A stretch of 22,318 nt of DNA from the NCBI GenBank assembly GCA_025201865.1, contig MU603033.1, positions 2,554-24,871 on the forward strand, given 5' to 3'. The notes under the pieces were generated by a model. That model did not search any database and was not told where the DNA came from. It was given only the letters and a program-made list of their open reading frames with translations. The position numbers and the translations under genes are program-made. Shown one piece after another: positions 1-8,102 of the stretch (position 1 is its first letter; each line of letters starts with the position of its first letter). The stretch comes from Ramicandelaber brevisporus (Eukaryota; Kickxellomycota; Ramicandelaberales; Ramicandelaberaceae).

Positions 1-205
1 AAGGGAATGAAGAATCAAGCGGATTTCGGTGGTGTGTCACCCTTCCGTCTAAGAGCGTAAAGCAGCTCTTTATGTTGTGTGGAAACGCCAAGTCTTTCCT
101 TCCGCACGAGAGTTGATTCGCAGTCCTGGTTCGAACTTCTCAGTGGAATGCATGACATAACCCTATACCACCGAGTCTCGGAGAATACCGAGTGATAAAA
201 ATAAA
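1..205 (+). other. Window edge; possible 3' end of a + strand gene
   Basis: No gene can be identified here. Two + strand frames are open from the left edge: one ends at TAA 58-60, the other at TGA 114-116 after about 38 codons (it includes RWCVTLPSKSVKQLF). An AATAAA at 200-205 would suit a polyadenylation signal for either. The minus strand is also open for about 48 codons without an ATG, so the open frames alone prove little. Short inverted repeats (AAGAGC/GCTCTT near 51-69; CTCGG/CCGAG near 177-192) are present. The most economical reading is the last codons and 3'UTR of a gene converging on PMS1. Confidence 0.3.
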
Positions 206-341
206 TCTTGTCAATGAAAAATACTAATACTTAAAATGACACTACTGTTTACATACTCCAGCTAGGTTACACCGTGAATTTCGTCTATTAAATAGCACAG
301 CTTTTCTTGCGATGATAAAATTGAATACGGAGAGAAATGCA

Positions 342-3128
342 TCAGCAATGACTCAACGAGCCTTTGAGTGACAGTGGTCTGCACCGATATCTAGCCTTGG
401 TTGGCTCGGGTTGCCATCCTTCATCGACAGCCTGCTTTTGCACATCCCATCCAGCTTGAGTTGAAGTGACATTTGCGATGTTCGCCAAGTGTCTCACAGT
501 TGGTCTGCCATGGGGACAATTCCAAGGATTATCAAGTCTGCCCAAGCTAGTCACAATTTTGCGCATGTTCTGCATATTCAAAGGATCGCCAATCATTGTT
601 GACATTCGACATGCTCTGGATGCAAACATTTTACGAGCTCGAGCGCATCTGACAGAACCTGCCGGAGCACCACTATTCAGCTGCTCAATGATCTCAATCA
701 AGTCAGTCATGTTAAACATAACATGGTCAACATGCGGCTGAGATACCAGTTTGACTCTGTGGCCAGGCTCTGCGCTCTCATCAATTTTAACGCCGAATCC
801 ATTGCGAGCAAAAGTGTCGGCGTGCTCCATTGCCAAGTGCTCTTCTGCTGCTGACAGCTTGAGTGGCTGAGGTTTTAACAGCGACTGAGACGAGATGACT
901 GCATTTGTTTGTAATTCCTCAAAGTTGCGCTTCTCGTCTGCTGCGTGCTGATCGACAATGAACAATTCTTGGCCAAGACGAGTAATAATGAAACCTTGGT
1001 TGAACTGACCAAGCACACTCATCATACCAAAATCAGATTTGGATAAAACTAGACTGAGCGCATTGGCTGCAGCATCAACATCATCGACATTGCTGATGCT
1101 GGCCGCTGCCGGAATTTTGGCATTTTCGTCATCTTCTTCTTCTAGCATACTGTTGATTCTGTTGAGAGATAAACGAGGCGAGTATGAGGCAAGAGTGCGA
1201 GATTCAGCAACGGCCACAGTACGCACCTGGCCGTAGCATGACAGTAATCGATTTTTGGGGACTGCTGATGGTTGTCCAGTAATTTTTGTAGCTGCCGTTT
1301 TGGTTGTCGCGGGTTTGGATGTCGATGTCTTTGACTTGGTCTCAGGTTTTGGTGACGAGAGTCGAGTCTGCTGCTGTTGTAACTGCTGCTGCTGTTGTTG
1401 TAACTGCTGCTGTTGTTGTTGTAACTGCTGTAATTGTTGTGGTTGTGGACGTGAGGGACTATTAACAACTGGGCGAGACATTGAATGCAGAGGAGCTGGC
1501 GCAGCTGATGATTCAGCCTCAATATCCATAATGGTACTTGATGCGGATGATGGCTTTGGAGCAAGGGCAACATCAAGTTCCTCTATTGATGGTAGCGGAG
1601 CCTCCAGTATATGCACATAATCACCCCTCTTCGGAGCTTCCTTATCCGATTCTACCATGCCCGATTCAACATTGATAGATTCATGAATAACTGGCTCACT
1701 ATCTTCAACCAAGTTTGCATCAAAGGAGATTGTTGACATCAGCGACACTGGCGGAGATGGCGCTGTAAACTGCGATTCAGCTGGTGCGGACACCAACACC
1801 CTCTTCTCCGGCTGTGAAGTCAGCTGTTGCTGTTGCTGTTGTGATCGTGGCGCTGGTGTCAAAAATGTCTTCAATGACTGGGATGCTGTTGGAAGAATGA
1901 CAGATGGTGCAGCCAAGAACTCGGCCATGCACGCTCTCGCAGCCTCAACCACTGCAGACTCCCAATGCAACATAATGGTGCGTTTATCCGGACTAACATT
2001 GACATCGTACCCATCGCGATTAATCTGCAAATCAGCCACAACAATCGGATACTGCGATACACCGCTGTTTGCACTCCCACTCGTGTTACTGCCGCTGCCA
2101 CCAGCTGATCGATATTCTTCATTGATGGCGCGCTGAAGCTTCTCTTGACCACACGGCCGACCATTTACAAAAAAGTACTGGCGATCATTGCTACTGCGAC
2201 CACAGCCAGCTGCATTGCGTGAAATGTGACCAGAAAGACGCAATGTGAATGGCACTTTGCTATCATTCGGCACAGCCACATCGTCAGTTGCCTCGGTCTG
2301 ATCAACCATCTCATCATAGGCAGCTTCGCTAAATGCACGTTCGTATGATTTACGAGCTTGCTCCATACTCGGATGACTGGCCAAGTCAAACTCAAACTCC
2401 TGTAGCACTGTACGCATCTTTACACCAAGCACTGATGCGATTCGATCAATTCTACGCTGACTTCCCATCGACTGAATCGCAATCTGCTGTCCACCACCTC
2501 CGCCTCCGCCTCCTCCACTGTTTCCGGCGCCAGCTTTGGCAGATTGATTTGACACTGTAAATCGAACGCCAGGCACAATTATAGCATAAGCCTCCAATAG
2601 TCCCAGGCATTTTGCATACTCCTTCTTGATGTTTCTTGTAAGCTCTCGCAATCTAACTGGCCATCTTGCAAACATTCCCGAGACTGTCACTGTTGTACCA
2701 CGCTGTCTTGCCGCCATCTTCTTGCCAGTCATTACCCCATGCGAGTCAAATGATAGCTGCGCTGCTTCTGGCTCAGCCTCTGCCGTAGTAGTGACCACTG
2801 ATACTTCGCCAGCTATCGCACACAGCGAGCTCAGAGCTTCTCCGCGGAATCCAAATGTAGCAACATTGGACAGATCCGCAAACGAAGATAACTTCGAGGT
2901 GTGATGTTTGAGACACAGAGCTTCATAGTTTGACTCTGGCACGCCGTGCCCATTATCAATCACCGAAAATGACGCCAGGCCGTGATCGCGAAAGCGCACC
3001 TCGATAGTCGTTGCTTCAGCATCAATACTGTTCTCGATCAGCTCCTTGACGGCTGTAGTGAGGTCGACAATGACTTGACCTGCACAGATCTTGCTGATCG
3101 TGTCAGCAGAAATAGGCTTCAACGTCAT
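342..3128 (-). CDS. PMS1: DNA mismatch repair protein PMS1 (MutL-alpha subunit, PMS2 type)
   Basis: 928 aa. This is the endonuclease subunit of MutL-alpha, which with MLH1 nicks the discontinuous strand after MutS recognition in the nucleus. The GHKL ATPase is intact: ELIENSIDA with catalytic E32, DNGHGV at 58-63, GFRGEAL at 93-99 and GTTV at 144-147. The C-terminal nuclease carries DQHAADEKRNFE from about 726, ACR at 839-841 and CPHGRP at 871-876, so all metal-binding motifs of the endonuclease-competent class are present. AGQVI at 16-20 matches the fungal Pms1 form rather than the usual AGEVV. The linker holds nine glycines (205-213) and a Q/L run (about 562-588). The frame stays open 50 codons upstream but has no earlier ATG, and this Met sits where the family begins. 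It is a single exon, tandem with the AKR1-like gene upstream. Confidence 0.96.
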   Translation of the reverse strand: MTLKPISADTISKICAGQVIVDLTTAVKELIENSIDAEATTIEVRFRDHGLASFSVIDNGHGVPESNYEALCLKHHTSKLSSFADLSNVATFGFRGEALSSLCAIAGEVSVVTTTAEAEPEAAQLSFDSHGVMTGKKMAARQRGTTVTVSGMFARWPVRLRELTRNIKKEYAKCLGLLEAYAIIVPGVRFTVSNQSAKAGAGNSGGGGGGGGGQQIAIQSMGSQRRIDRIASVLGVKMRTVLQEFEFDLASHPSMEQARKSYERAFSEAAYDEMVDQTEATDDVAVPNDSKVPFTLRLSGHISRNAAGCGRSSNDRQYFFVNGRPCGQEKLQRAINEEYRSAGGSGSNTSGSANSGVSQYPIVVADLQINRDGYDVNVSPDKRTIMLHWESAVVEAARACMAEFLAAPSVILPTASQSLKTFLTPAPRSQQQQQQLTSQPEKRVLVSAPAESQFTAPSPPVSLMSTISFDANLVEDSEPVIHESINVESGMVESDKEAPKRGDYVHILEAPLPSIEELDVALAPKPSSASSTIMDIEAESSAAPAPLHSMSRPVVNSPSRPQPQQLQQLQQQQQQLQQQQQQLQQQQTRLSSPKPETKSKTSTSKPATTKTAATKITGQPSAVPKNRLLSCYGQVRTVAVAESRTLASYSPRLSLNRINSMLEEEDDENAKIPAAASISNVDDVDAAANALSLVLSKSDFGMMSVLGQFNQGFIITRLGQELFIVDQHAADEKRNFEELQTNAVISSQSLLKPQPLKLSAAEEHLAMEHADTFARNGFGVKIDESAEPGHRVKLVSQPHVDHVMFNMTDLIEIIEQLNSGAPAGSVRCARARKMFASRACRMSTMIGDPLNMQNMRKIVTSLGRLDNPWNCPHGRPTVRHLANIANVTSTQAGWDVQKQAVDEGWQPEPTKARYRCRPLSLKGSLSHC
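1368..1446 (-). repeat. Q/L repeat tract inside PMS1
   Basis: An imperfect CAA/CAG tract encodes glutamines interrupted by Leu every seven residues (LQQQQQQ units). It lies in the non-conserved linker between the ATPase and endonuclease domains. Its antisense gives a spurious Cys-rich frame. Confidence 0.9.
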
Positions 3129-3344
3129 CTTTGTTGTTTGTAGAAGGGAATCAAAAAAGTAAAAAAAAGTATAAAGTAAAAAGTAAAAGTGTGTTATTCG
3201 TGTTTGTTTATGCTTTTGTTTGTTTGCATTGTTCTGTGCTGTGGAAGGGAACTTCCGCAGTAAGTTGCGAGTAAACAACGAATGAATGGAATAGATTGAA
3301 TGAAAAGAGCTTCAAAAAGAAAATGCATTAATAAGTAGATTTAG

Positions 3345-5609
3345 TTAAACCAAGTTACCGTCAATTGAAGTCGATGCAATGACATCCGCGGCTGTGATGT
3401 GTGATCTCCAATCTGCACCGTTCAGCTCTCCGCTTTGATACGCACTCCAGAAACTAACACAGTTTGATGTTACGCCTGTGTCAAACGGATCCTCATCCAG
3501 ATCAACAGCCACGCTCGAGCCATTCGGCTGGTCAGAGCCTCTGCCTACCAGTAGCGAGTATTGAGCTCTTGATCCATCTGTAGCTGATTTGCGATGGCGA
3601 TTGTATCTCCACGGACACATCCATCGCTCCATGCCCAAGAATGACTTTCCGCCGCCTCCATTGCCATTTCCATTGCCATTCCCACTGTCACCGCTGGAAG
3701 GATCCGGCCATGAAGATGATAGAGCCTCTAGCGGCGCTTGGTTTGCTTTGTCGCGTGCGTCGCGGGCTTGTCTCGAATGGTCAACCACTTCGTATCCGTT
3801 TATTGTTGACACAGTTGTATAAGTGGCAGACGGCGAGGTTGAATATTTCCAGCCTTTGAGTAACTCCACGGTAGTTTTGCCCACTGCAATTTGATACAAC
3901 TGTGCAATCAGTAACCAACTTGACCATATAGCTTGCAATATAATCCATACACTAAATGCCATCATAATTCCATCATATTGCCAATAGCTGCACAATGTGT
4001 CTCCCAGATAACATGGCTGGCCTTCAACTGGTTCATACACTGGAACCAATGCTGCAAAATACAAGTTTGTGTTGTATAAGAATGCCATGATGGTTAAATT
4101 GAGAGATGCGACGAATCCAACAAACGCGCGATGATTGTTTGCACCAACGCACTTTGACAGAGTCCATGGGCAATGATGATCAATTCTGGTCACACAGCGA
4201 TCACACTGATGACAATGAGCTGCTCTGACTGGTTTGATAGCGAGGCAATATAAGCAAAAGTGTGGAATTGATAACAAGTTGCGATCTAGCAGTTTATCAA
4301 CCTGACCATGGCATTGAGTAGGCACAGTGGGCTTTATAGTAAATCCAGGATCGCCCAGTGCGGTTATGTAATAGCAAACTATTGTAACGATTGCAAACAC
4401 AAACAGGAGGAAGTTTGACAGAGAGGTATCGGGATGACCCATTAACACTGGTAAAAGAGTTGATAGCCACAATGCCAATCCCATAAAGAGCGTGGTTTGG
4501 AATATTCCACTATAATAGGGAGTACGAGCCAGCTCCATTGATCGCTTTGTTTTCAAGATTTGTCTCAGGATTGTAAACTGCGCAATCATAAATGTAGCAA
4601 TCGACAAAGGAACTCCCATATACCACGGCAGCTTGCCCATGAAGAATATGATGAGCGATGTCACCACAATCGACAGGAAAAGCAACAGCATGTTCACAGC
4701 GCGAGACTTTGTAACGGTGCCAATCACATAAATTGAATCTTCTCTGCGGCGGGTAGAATTGTGCACAGCAGCATTAAATGCACTGAGAGAGTTGTTCTCG
4801 CGAGCTACATCCAGCGGAGTACGTGGCTGGTTATACTCACTTGGAGGAGTTGACATTATCCGCTGAAACAAGTTGCCTTCGCTGCTATCGCCAAATGATC
4901 TGGCAGCAGCCGCGTCCAAAATAAGCTCCATTGTCTTCTGCAGCCCCTTTGATGCAATCCAGTGCAGAGGCGTGAATCCAATGCTATCGTATACCCCAGG
5001 ATTAGCTCCAAACTTTAGCAGCACCTGGACAGACTCTGCATCGCCCATGTACGCTGCCCAGAGCAGCGCTGTTCTTCCGTCGTTATCCTTTGCATCAACT
5101 GGGATCACTCCAAGCGAGCATAAATACAGCAGTGTCATTGATGCCTCGCAAAACGTCGCCAAGTGCAATGCAGTGTTGCCGTTCGAGTCCTTTGCGCTTA
5201 CATCGGCTCCCAGCTTGACAAGCAATCGCAGCGCAGAGGTTTTGCCAGAGCGCGCTGCCCATAACGCCGGAGTTGGATGGTCGTCTCCAGCAGGGCGAAT
5301 GTCAACAGGAACTCTGCGGTCGGTGACTAGATAGGATATGATGGGCTGATAGCCGTTTAAAGCAGCCCAATGAAGTGGAGAGGCACCGCCAGAGTCAAAC
5401 GCGAGCAGCTCTTCGTCACTGGCACGCTGTAAATAAGCCAGATCACCACGCTGAGTCGCCAAGATTGCGGTATCGGAAGGCGCAGAATCGCCACCAGCTG
5501 GAGCCAACTTTGCAGTATCAGCTGCATCAACCACAGCAGCCGTGGCCGTGTCTTTCTGAGGCACAGGACTCGCTGGTCCGTCCTCGCTGATGATGCTCTT
5601 CTCGTTCAT
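3345..5609 (-). CDS. AKR1: Ankyrin-repeat DHHC palmitoyltransferase, AKR1/ZDHHC17 type
   Basis: 754 aa. S-acyltransferase of Golgi/endosomal membranes that transfers palmitate to cysteines of trafficking and signalling proteins. Several ankyrin repeats fill about residues 45-275 (for example ASPLHWAALNG and GNTALHLATFC). Four hydrophobic segments follow (about 305-323, 329-348, 369-389, 399-417), then a Cys-rich zinc domain with DHHCPW (D477, H478, H479, catalytic C480), two more membrane segments (about 498-524, 549-575) and the TTVE motif (579-582). This is the six-TM AKR1 layout. The catalytic tetrad is DHHC, as in animals and many fungi, not the DHYC of budding yeast Akr1. The C-terminal tail has an NG/G run. 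The frame extends two codons upstream to a GTG; the ATG at 5609 is the likely start. Only about 216 bp separate it from the PMS1 start downstream. Confidence 0.93.
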   Translation of the reverse strand: MNEKSIISEDGPASPVPQKDTATAAVVDAADTAKLAPAGGDSAPSDTAILATQRGDLAYLQRASDEELLAFDSGGASPLHWAALNGYQPIISYLVTDRRVPVDIRPAGDDHPTPALWAARSGKTSALRLLVKLGADVSAKDSNGNTALHLATFCEASMTLLYLCSLGVIPVDAKDNDGRTALLWAAYMGDAESVQVLLKFGANPGVYDSIGFTPLHWIASKGLQKTMELILDAAAARSFGDSSEGNLFQRIMSTPPSEYNQPRTPLDVARENNSLSAFNAAVHNSTRRREDSIYVIGTVTKSRAVNMLLLFLSIVVTSLIIFFMGKLPWYMGVPLSIATFMIAQFTILRQILKTKRSMELARTPYYSGIFQTTLFMGLALWLSTLLPVLMGHPDTSLSNFLLFVFAIVTIVCYYITALGDPGFTIKPTVPTQCHGQVDKLLDRNLLSIPHFCLYCLAIKPVRAAHCHQCDRCVTRIDHHCPWTLSKCVGANNHRAFVGFVASLNLTIMAFLYNTNLYFAALVPVYEPVEGQPCYLGDTLCSYWQYDGIMMAFSVWIILQAIWSSWLLIAQLYQIAVGKTTVELLKGWKYSTSPSATYTTVSTINGYEVVDHSRQARDARDKANQAPLEALSSSWPDPSSGDSGNGNGNGNGGGGKSFLGMERWMCPWRYNRHRKSATDGSRAQYSLLVGRGSDQPNGSSVAVDLDEDPFDTGVTSNCVSFWSAYQSGELNGADWRSHITAADVIASTSIDGNLV

Positions 5610-6027
5610 CCACACGATGATAATGAAAAAAAATGAAAAATGAAAAACAAAAACAAAAAAGATGTGGCTTGGCGAGTTCTATCGAGGAAGACTCAATGAT
5701 GATGAAACGTATTGGTTACGGTCAATTGCGCTTTGCTTTTTTTGTTTTTAGAAACGAGTGGTTCAGGTTCTACCATGCGTTAGATACAGTCAGTTTGACT
5801 ACGACACAATGAGCTGGAAAAATAGTGGAGTGGAGGATTTGGGGTTCACTGACTGTTGCTGAATGGCAATGAATCCGCCGCTAGTTGTCCGATCCATCGG
5901 ACTCGCATCACAAATACTGTATATGTGCAGTATGAAGGCACAGTATTATTTATAACTTGTGTTCATCGGTATCATCATCTTTTTCTTCACAGTATAAAAA
6001 ATGGAGCATTGCAAAACAAAAAGAGGA
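5610..6027. other. Spacer between AKR1-like gene and tRNA-Thr
   Basis: It presumably contains the AKR1-like promoter and 5'UTR. An A-rich stretch (T-rich on the gene strand) lies at 5625-5660 immediately upstream of the ATG. No convincing reading frame is present; the open frames near 5856-6238 begin at non-ATG codons and run through the tRNA. Confidence 0.6.
6018..6022 (-). terminator. Pol III terminator of tRNA-Thr
   Basis: A run of five T on the minus strand lies five bases after the tRNA discriminator base, the normal RNA polymerase III stop. Confidence 0.85.
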
Positions 6028-6100
6028 TGCCTTCTGCCAGAATCGAACTGGCGACCTTCTGCTTACTAGGCAGACGCTCTGCCAACTGAGCCAAGAAGGC
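6028..6100 (-). tRNA. tRNA-Thr (anticodon AGT)
   Basis: A complete 73-nt intronless cloverleaf. The acceptor GCCTTCT pairs perfectly with AGAAGGC. The D-arm/A-box is TGGCTCAGTTGG. The anticodon stem TCTGC/GCAGA encloses CTAGTAA, giving anticodon AGT (read as IGT after editing, decoding ACU and ACC). The T-arm is GCCAG-TTCGATT-CTGGC (B box), and the discriminator is A. The CCA end is not encoded, as expected for a eukaryotic nuclear tRNA. Confidence 0.97.
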
Positions 6101-6394
6101 ATTTTCTGTTGCTCTTTCCCACGGTTGTGGTTTCAATATAAAATATTATTCACCCAAAAGTCACTATTAATAGTAACTGGTAGAACAGCTAGAATGACAA
6201 GAATAAAGAGCGTGTTACCCATACAACGCAGAAAGTAATGGATACATCATCCAGGTGACGAGTGAGAATAGCAGAAACAGTGATGCAGTGAGAAAAGTCG
6301 GCTCCAAGCGGATTTGCCCTCTCCGGTTCGATTAACTTCCGAGTTTCTGAATCTACTTTGCTTCTCTCCTCAGACTACTTATACTCGCTTCAAG
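6101..6394. promoter_or_regulatory. Spacer upstream of the hydroxyacid oxidase with a possible 5'UTR 3' splice site
   Basis: This non-coding stretch holds the tRNA 5' flank and the oxidase promoter. A good splice acceptor (pyrimidine tract TTTGCTTCTCTCCTCAG ending at 6373) lies 21 bases before the ATG, suggesting a 5'UTR intron. I cannot fix a donor with confidence; GTGACG near 6255 is one weak option. Confidence 0.4.
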
Positions 6395-7660
6395 ATGAAC
6401 CGGCCAGTTTGCGTAGACGACTTTGAGCCGCTGGCACGCGCCAATATGCAGCCATCCGCTTGGCAATACTACTCTGCCGGTGCTGATTCCATGGAGTCTT
6501 TGAGCGACAACGAGCGTGCCTATTCTCGCTACAAACTCATGCCGCGTATGCTTCGCAACGTTGCCAGCGTCACCACTGAAACGACCATTCTCGGGAATCG
6601 CGTCGCCAGCCCAATCTGCATTGCACCAGCAGCGATGCAGCGCCTGGCGTGTCCGGATGGCGAACTGGCCACTGCGAGAGCCGGTGCAAAGTTTGGAACT
6701 GTAACGACGCTGTCAACGTACTCAACCACATCGATTGAGGATTTTGCAATTGCAAACGGTCAATCTGCTTTGAATGGGTATGATGCGCTGCGCTGGTTCC
6801 AGATTTATGTCTACGAGAACCGCAAGAAATCAGAGGAGCTCATCAAGCGCGCGGAAGCGGCGGGTTACAAGGCATTGGTAGTTACGGTGGATACTCCAAC
6901 GATTGGAAGACGGCTGCCGGATGTGCGCAACAAGTTTCAGCTGCCACCGCATCTGTCGCTCGCCAATTTCTCTCCAGAGGATGGCGTTCGTACGGGGAGC
7001 GACCTTGCTCAAGAGCGTGCCAATACCATTGCCGCTGCAAATGTGAGACTGAGCAGTGCAGCTAATCAAACTAGCGGCGGAAGCATTTTTGACAGTGTCA
7101 CATCGAATAAGCAGGGCAGTGCGAGCTTGGCGAAGCCAGCCGAAAAGGACTTTGGGTCGACGTTGAACAACCGCCAGGATATGTCGCTGAACTGGAACGA
7201 CATAGCTTGGATGAGATCAATCACAAAGATGAAGATTGTGCTCAAGGGCATCATGACTGCCGAAGATGCTCAACTGGCGGTGCAGTATGGTGCCGATGCA
7301 ATTGCGGTCTCGAATCATGGCGGCCGACAGCTGGACACGGTGCCGGCGACGATCGACGTGCTGGGCGAGATTGTGGACGCCGTGCGCGGCTCTGGCGTCG
7401 AGGTGTATGTCGACGGCGGCGTGCGGCGCGGCACCGACGTGCTGAAGGCGCTGGCGCTCGGCGCGCGCGCTGTGTTTGTCGGCCGTCCGGTGTTGTGGGG
7501 CTTGGCAGTGGACGGCCAGCGCGGCGTCGAGACGGTGCTCGGCATCCTGCAGGAGGAGCTCGTGCTGGCGATGCGGCTGTCCGGATGCCGCTCGGTTGGC
7601 GAGATCAATCGCTCGCTGGTCAGACATCAGTCAGAGTTCCCTTACCGACCACGATTGTAA
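6395..7660 (+). CDS. FMN-dependent (S)-2-hydroxyacid oxidase (glycolate/lactate oxidase family)
   Basis: 421 aa. Oxidises an L-2-hydroxyacid to the 2-oxoacid with FMN, making H2O2 when O2 is the acceptor. The TIM-barrel catalytic set is complete: Y26, Y138 (FQIYVY), R173 (RRLPDVRN), K284 (VLKGI), H308 and R311 (SNHGGRQLD), plus phosphate-binding DGGVRRGTD and GARAVFVGRP. Compared with about 370 aa for human HAO1, the extra length is mainly in loop 4 (about 197-262), a Ser/Asn-rich insertion. The substrate-pocket Trp of glycolate oxidases appears replaced by Tyr (about residue 109, STYSTTS), so glycolate may not be the main substrate. The C-terminus PRL resembles a PTS1 peroxisomal signal. ATG 6395 fits the family start; the frame continues 27 codons upstream to a TTG only. 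The last third is much more GC-rich than the rest. There is no cytochrome b5 domain, so it is not a cytochrome b2. Confidence 0.92.
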   Translation: MNRPVCVDDFEPLARANMQPSAWQYYSAGADSMESLSDNERAYSRYKLMPRMLRNVASVTTETTILGNRVASPICIAPAAMQRLACPDGELATARAGAKFGTVTTLSTYSTTSIEDFAIANGQSALNGYDALRWFQIYVYENRKKSEELIKRAEAAGYKALVVTVDTPTIGRRLPDVRNKFQLPPHLSLANFSPEDGVRTGSDLAQERANTIAAANVRLSSAANQTSGGSIFDSVTSNKQGSASLAKPAEKDFGSTLNNRQDMSLNWNDIAWMRSITKMKIVLKGIMTAEDAQLAVQYGADAIAVSNHGGRQLDTVPATIDVLGEIVDAVRGSGVEVYVDGGVRRGTDVLKALALGARAVFVGRPVLWGLAVDGQRGVETVLGILQEELVLAMRLSGCRSVGEINRSLVRHQSEFPYRPRL

Positions 7661-8102
7661 GTCATATTGGATAGCACAGTTACTTTATTAATAGTTATTA
7701 TATTCTTAACCAGTACAGGTTCACTAGCTGCCTTTATATTATTAAGCGGGAAAATTAGCCGCAGCTAGCAATGTAATCCGCAGTTGCTCAGTTGGGTAGG
7801 ATGGATCTCGACCATTCTATACCGCAGCAATGCTTTTTGCGAATGAACAGTAGAGCCCTGCTGCGGCTCTGGCTGTGCATTACCCTCAAATGCAATGGTC
7901 ACTTCCTTTGCTTCCTTTAGTCAATACAGCTCATTCAAACCAGATACCAGATACATCCTCCTCCTCCTGCTCCTCCAGCCTGCCGTTTCGTCATTGTCAT
8001 TGTCATTGTCATTGTCATTGCCTTTCCTTACTCTTTTTCTTTTTTGACAACTCCATTTCGTTTGATCGGGTAACACAAAATCACACATACACGCTGCGAT
8101 AG
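7661..8102. promoter_or_regulatory. Spacer between hydroxyacid oxidase and LTN1
   Basis: It holds the oxidase 3'UTR and the LTN1 promoter. Visible items are a candidate short intron (7657 to about 7718), a hairpin AGAGCC-7 nt-GGCTCT at 7852-7870, a CTCCTCCTC pyrimidine stretch, and a hexamer repeat just before LTN1. GCTCAGTTGGGTAGGA at 7788-7803 resembles a tRNA D-arm, but no T-arm or acceptor follows. Confidence 0.5.
7991..8020 (+). repeat. TCATTG hexamer microsatellite, 5 copies
   Basis: Five perfect tandem copies of TCATTG end about 82 bp upstream of the LTN1 ATG, in its promoter or 5'UTR. Confidence 0.95.

Noticed and set aside
118-150. B-box-like GGTTCGAACTT suggesting a tRNA
   Set aside because: The flanks do not form a T-stem and no A box or acceptor pairing is present.
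1255-1620. Cys-rich + strand open frame
   Set aside because: It is the antisense of the PMS1 polyQ tract; the cysteine runs are an artefact of CAG/CAA repeats read on the other strand.
3129-3278. 50-codon N-terminal extension of PMS1 with an FYFLLYTFFYFF stretch
   Set aside because: It starts at TTG with no ATG, is T-rich and unlike any MutL N-terminus; it is most likely 5'UTR.
5856-6238. Open frames spanning the tRNA gene
   Set aside because: They start at a non-ATG codon or run straight through a perfect tRNA-Thr on the other strand.
7207-7674. Long overlapping frames on both strands within the oxidase 3' third
   Set aside because: High GC makes stop codons scarce in every frame; the sense frame has full family conservation.
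7788-7860. tRNA-like D-arm GCTCAGTTGGGTAGGA
   Set aside because: No pairing D-stem, T-arm, B box or acceptor stem follows, so it is not a tRNA.
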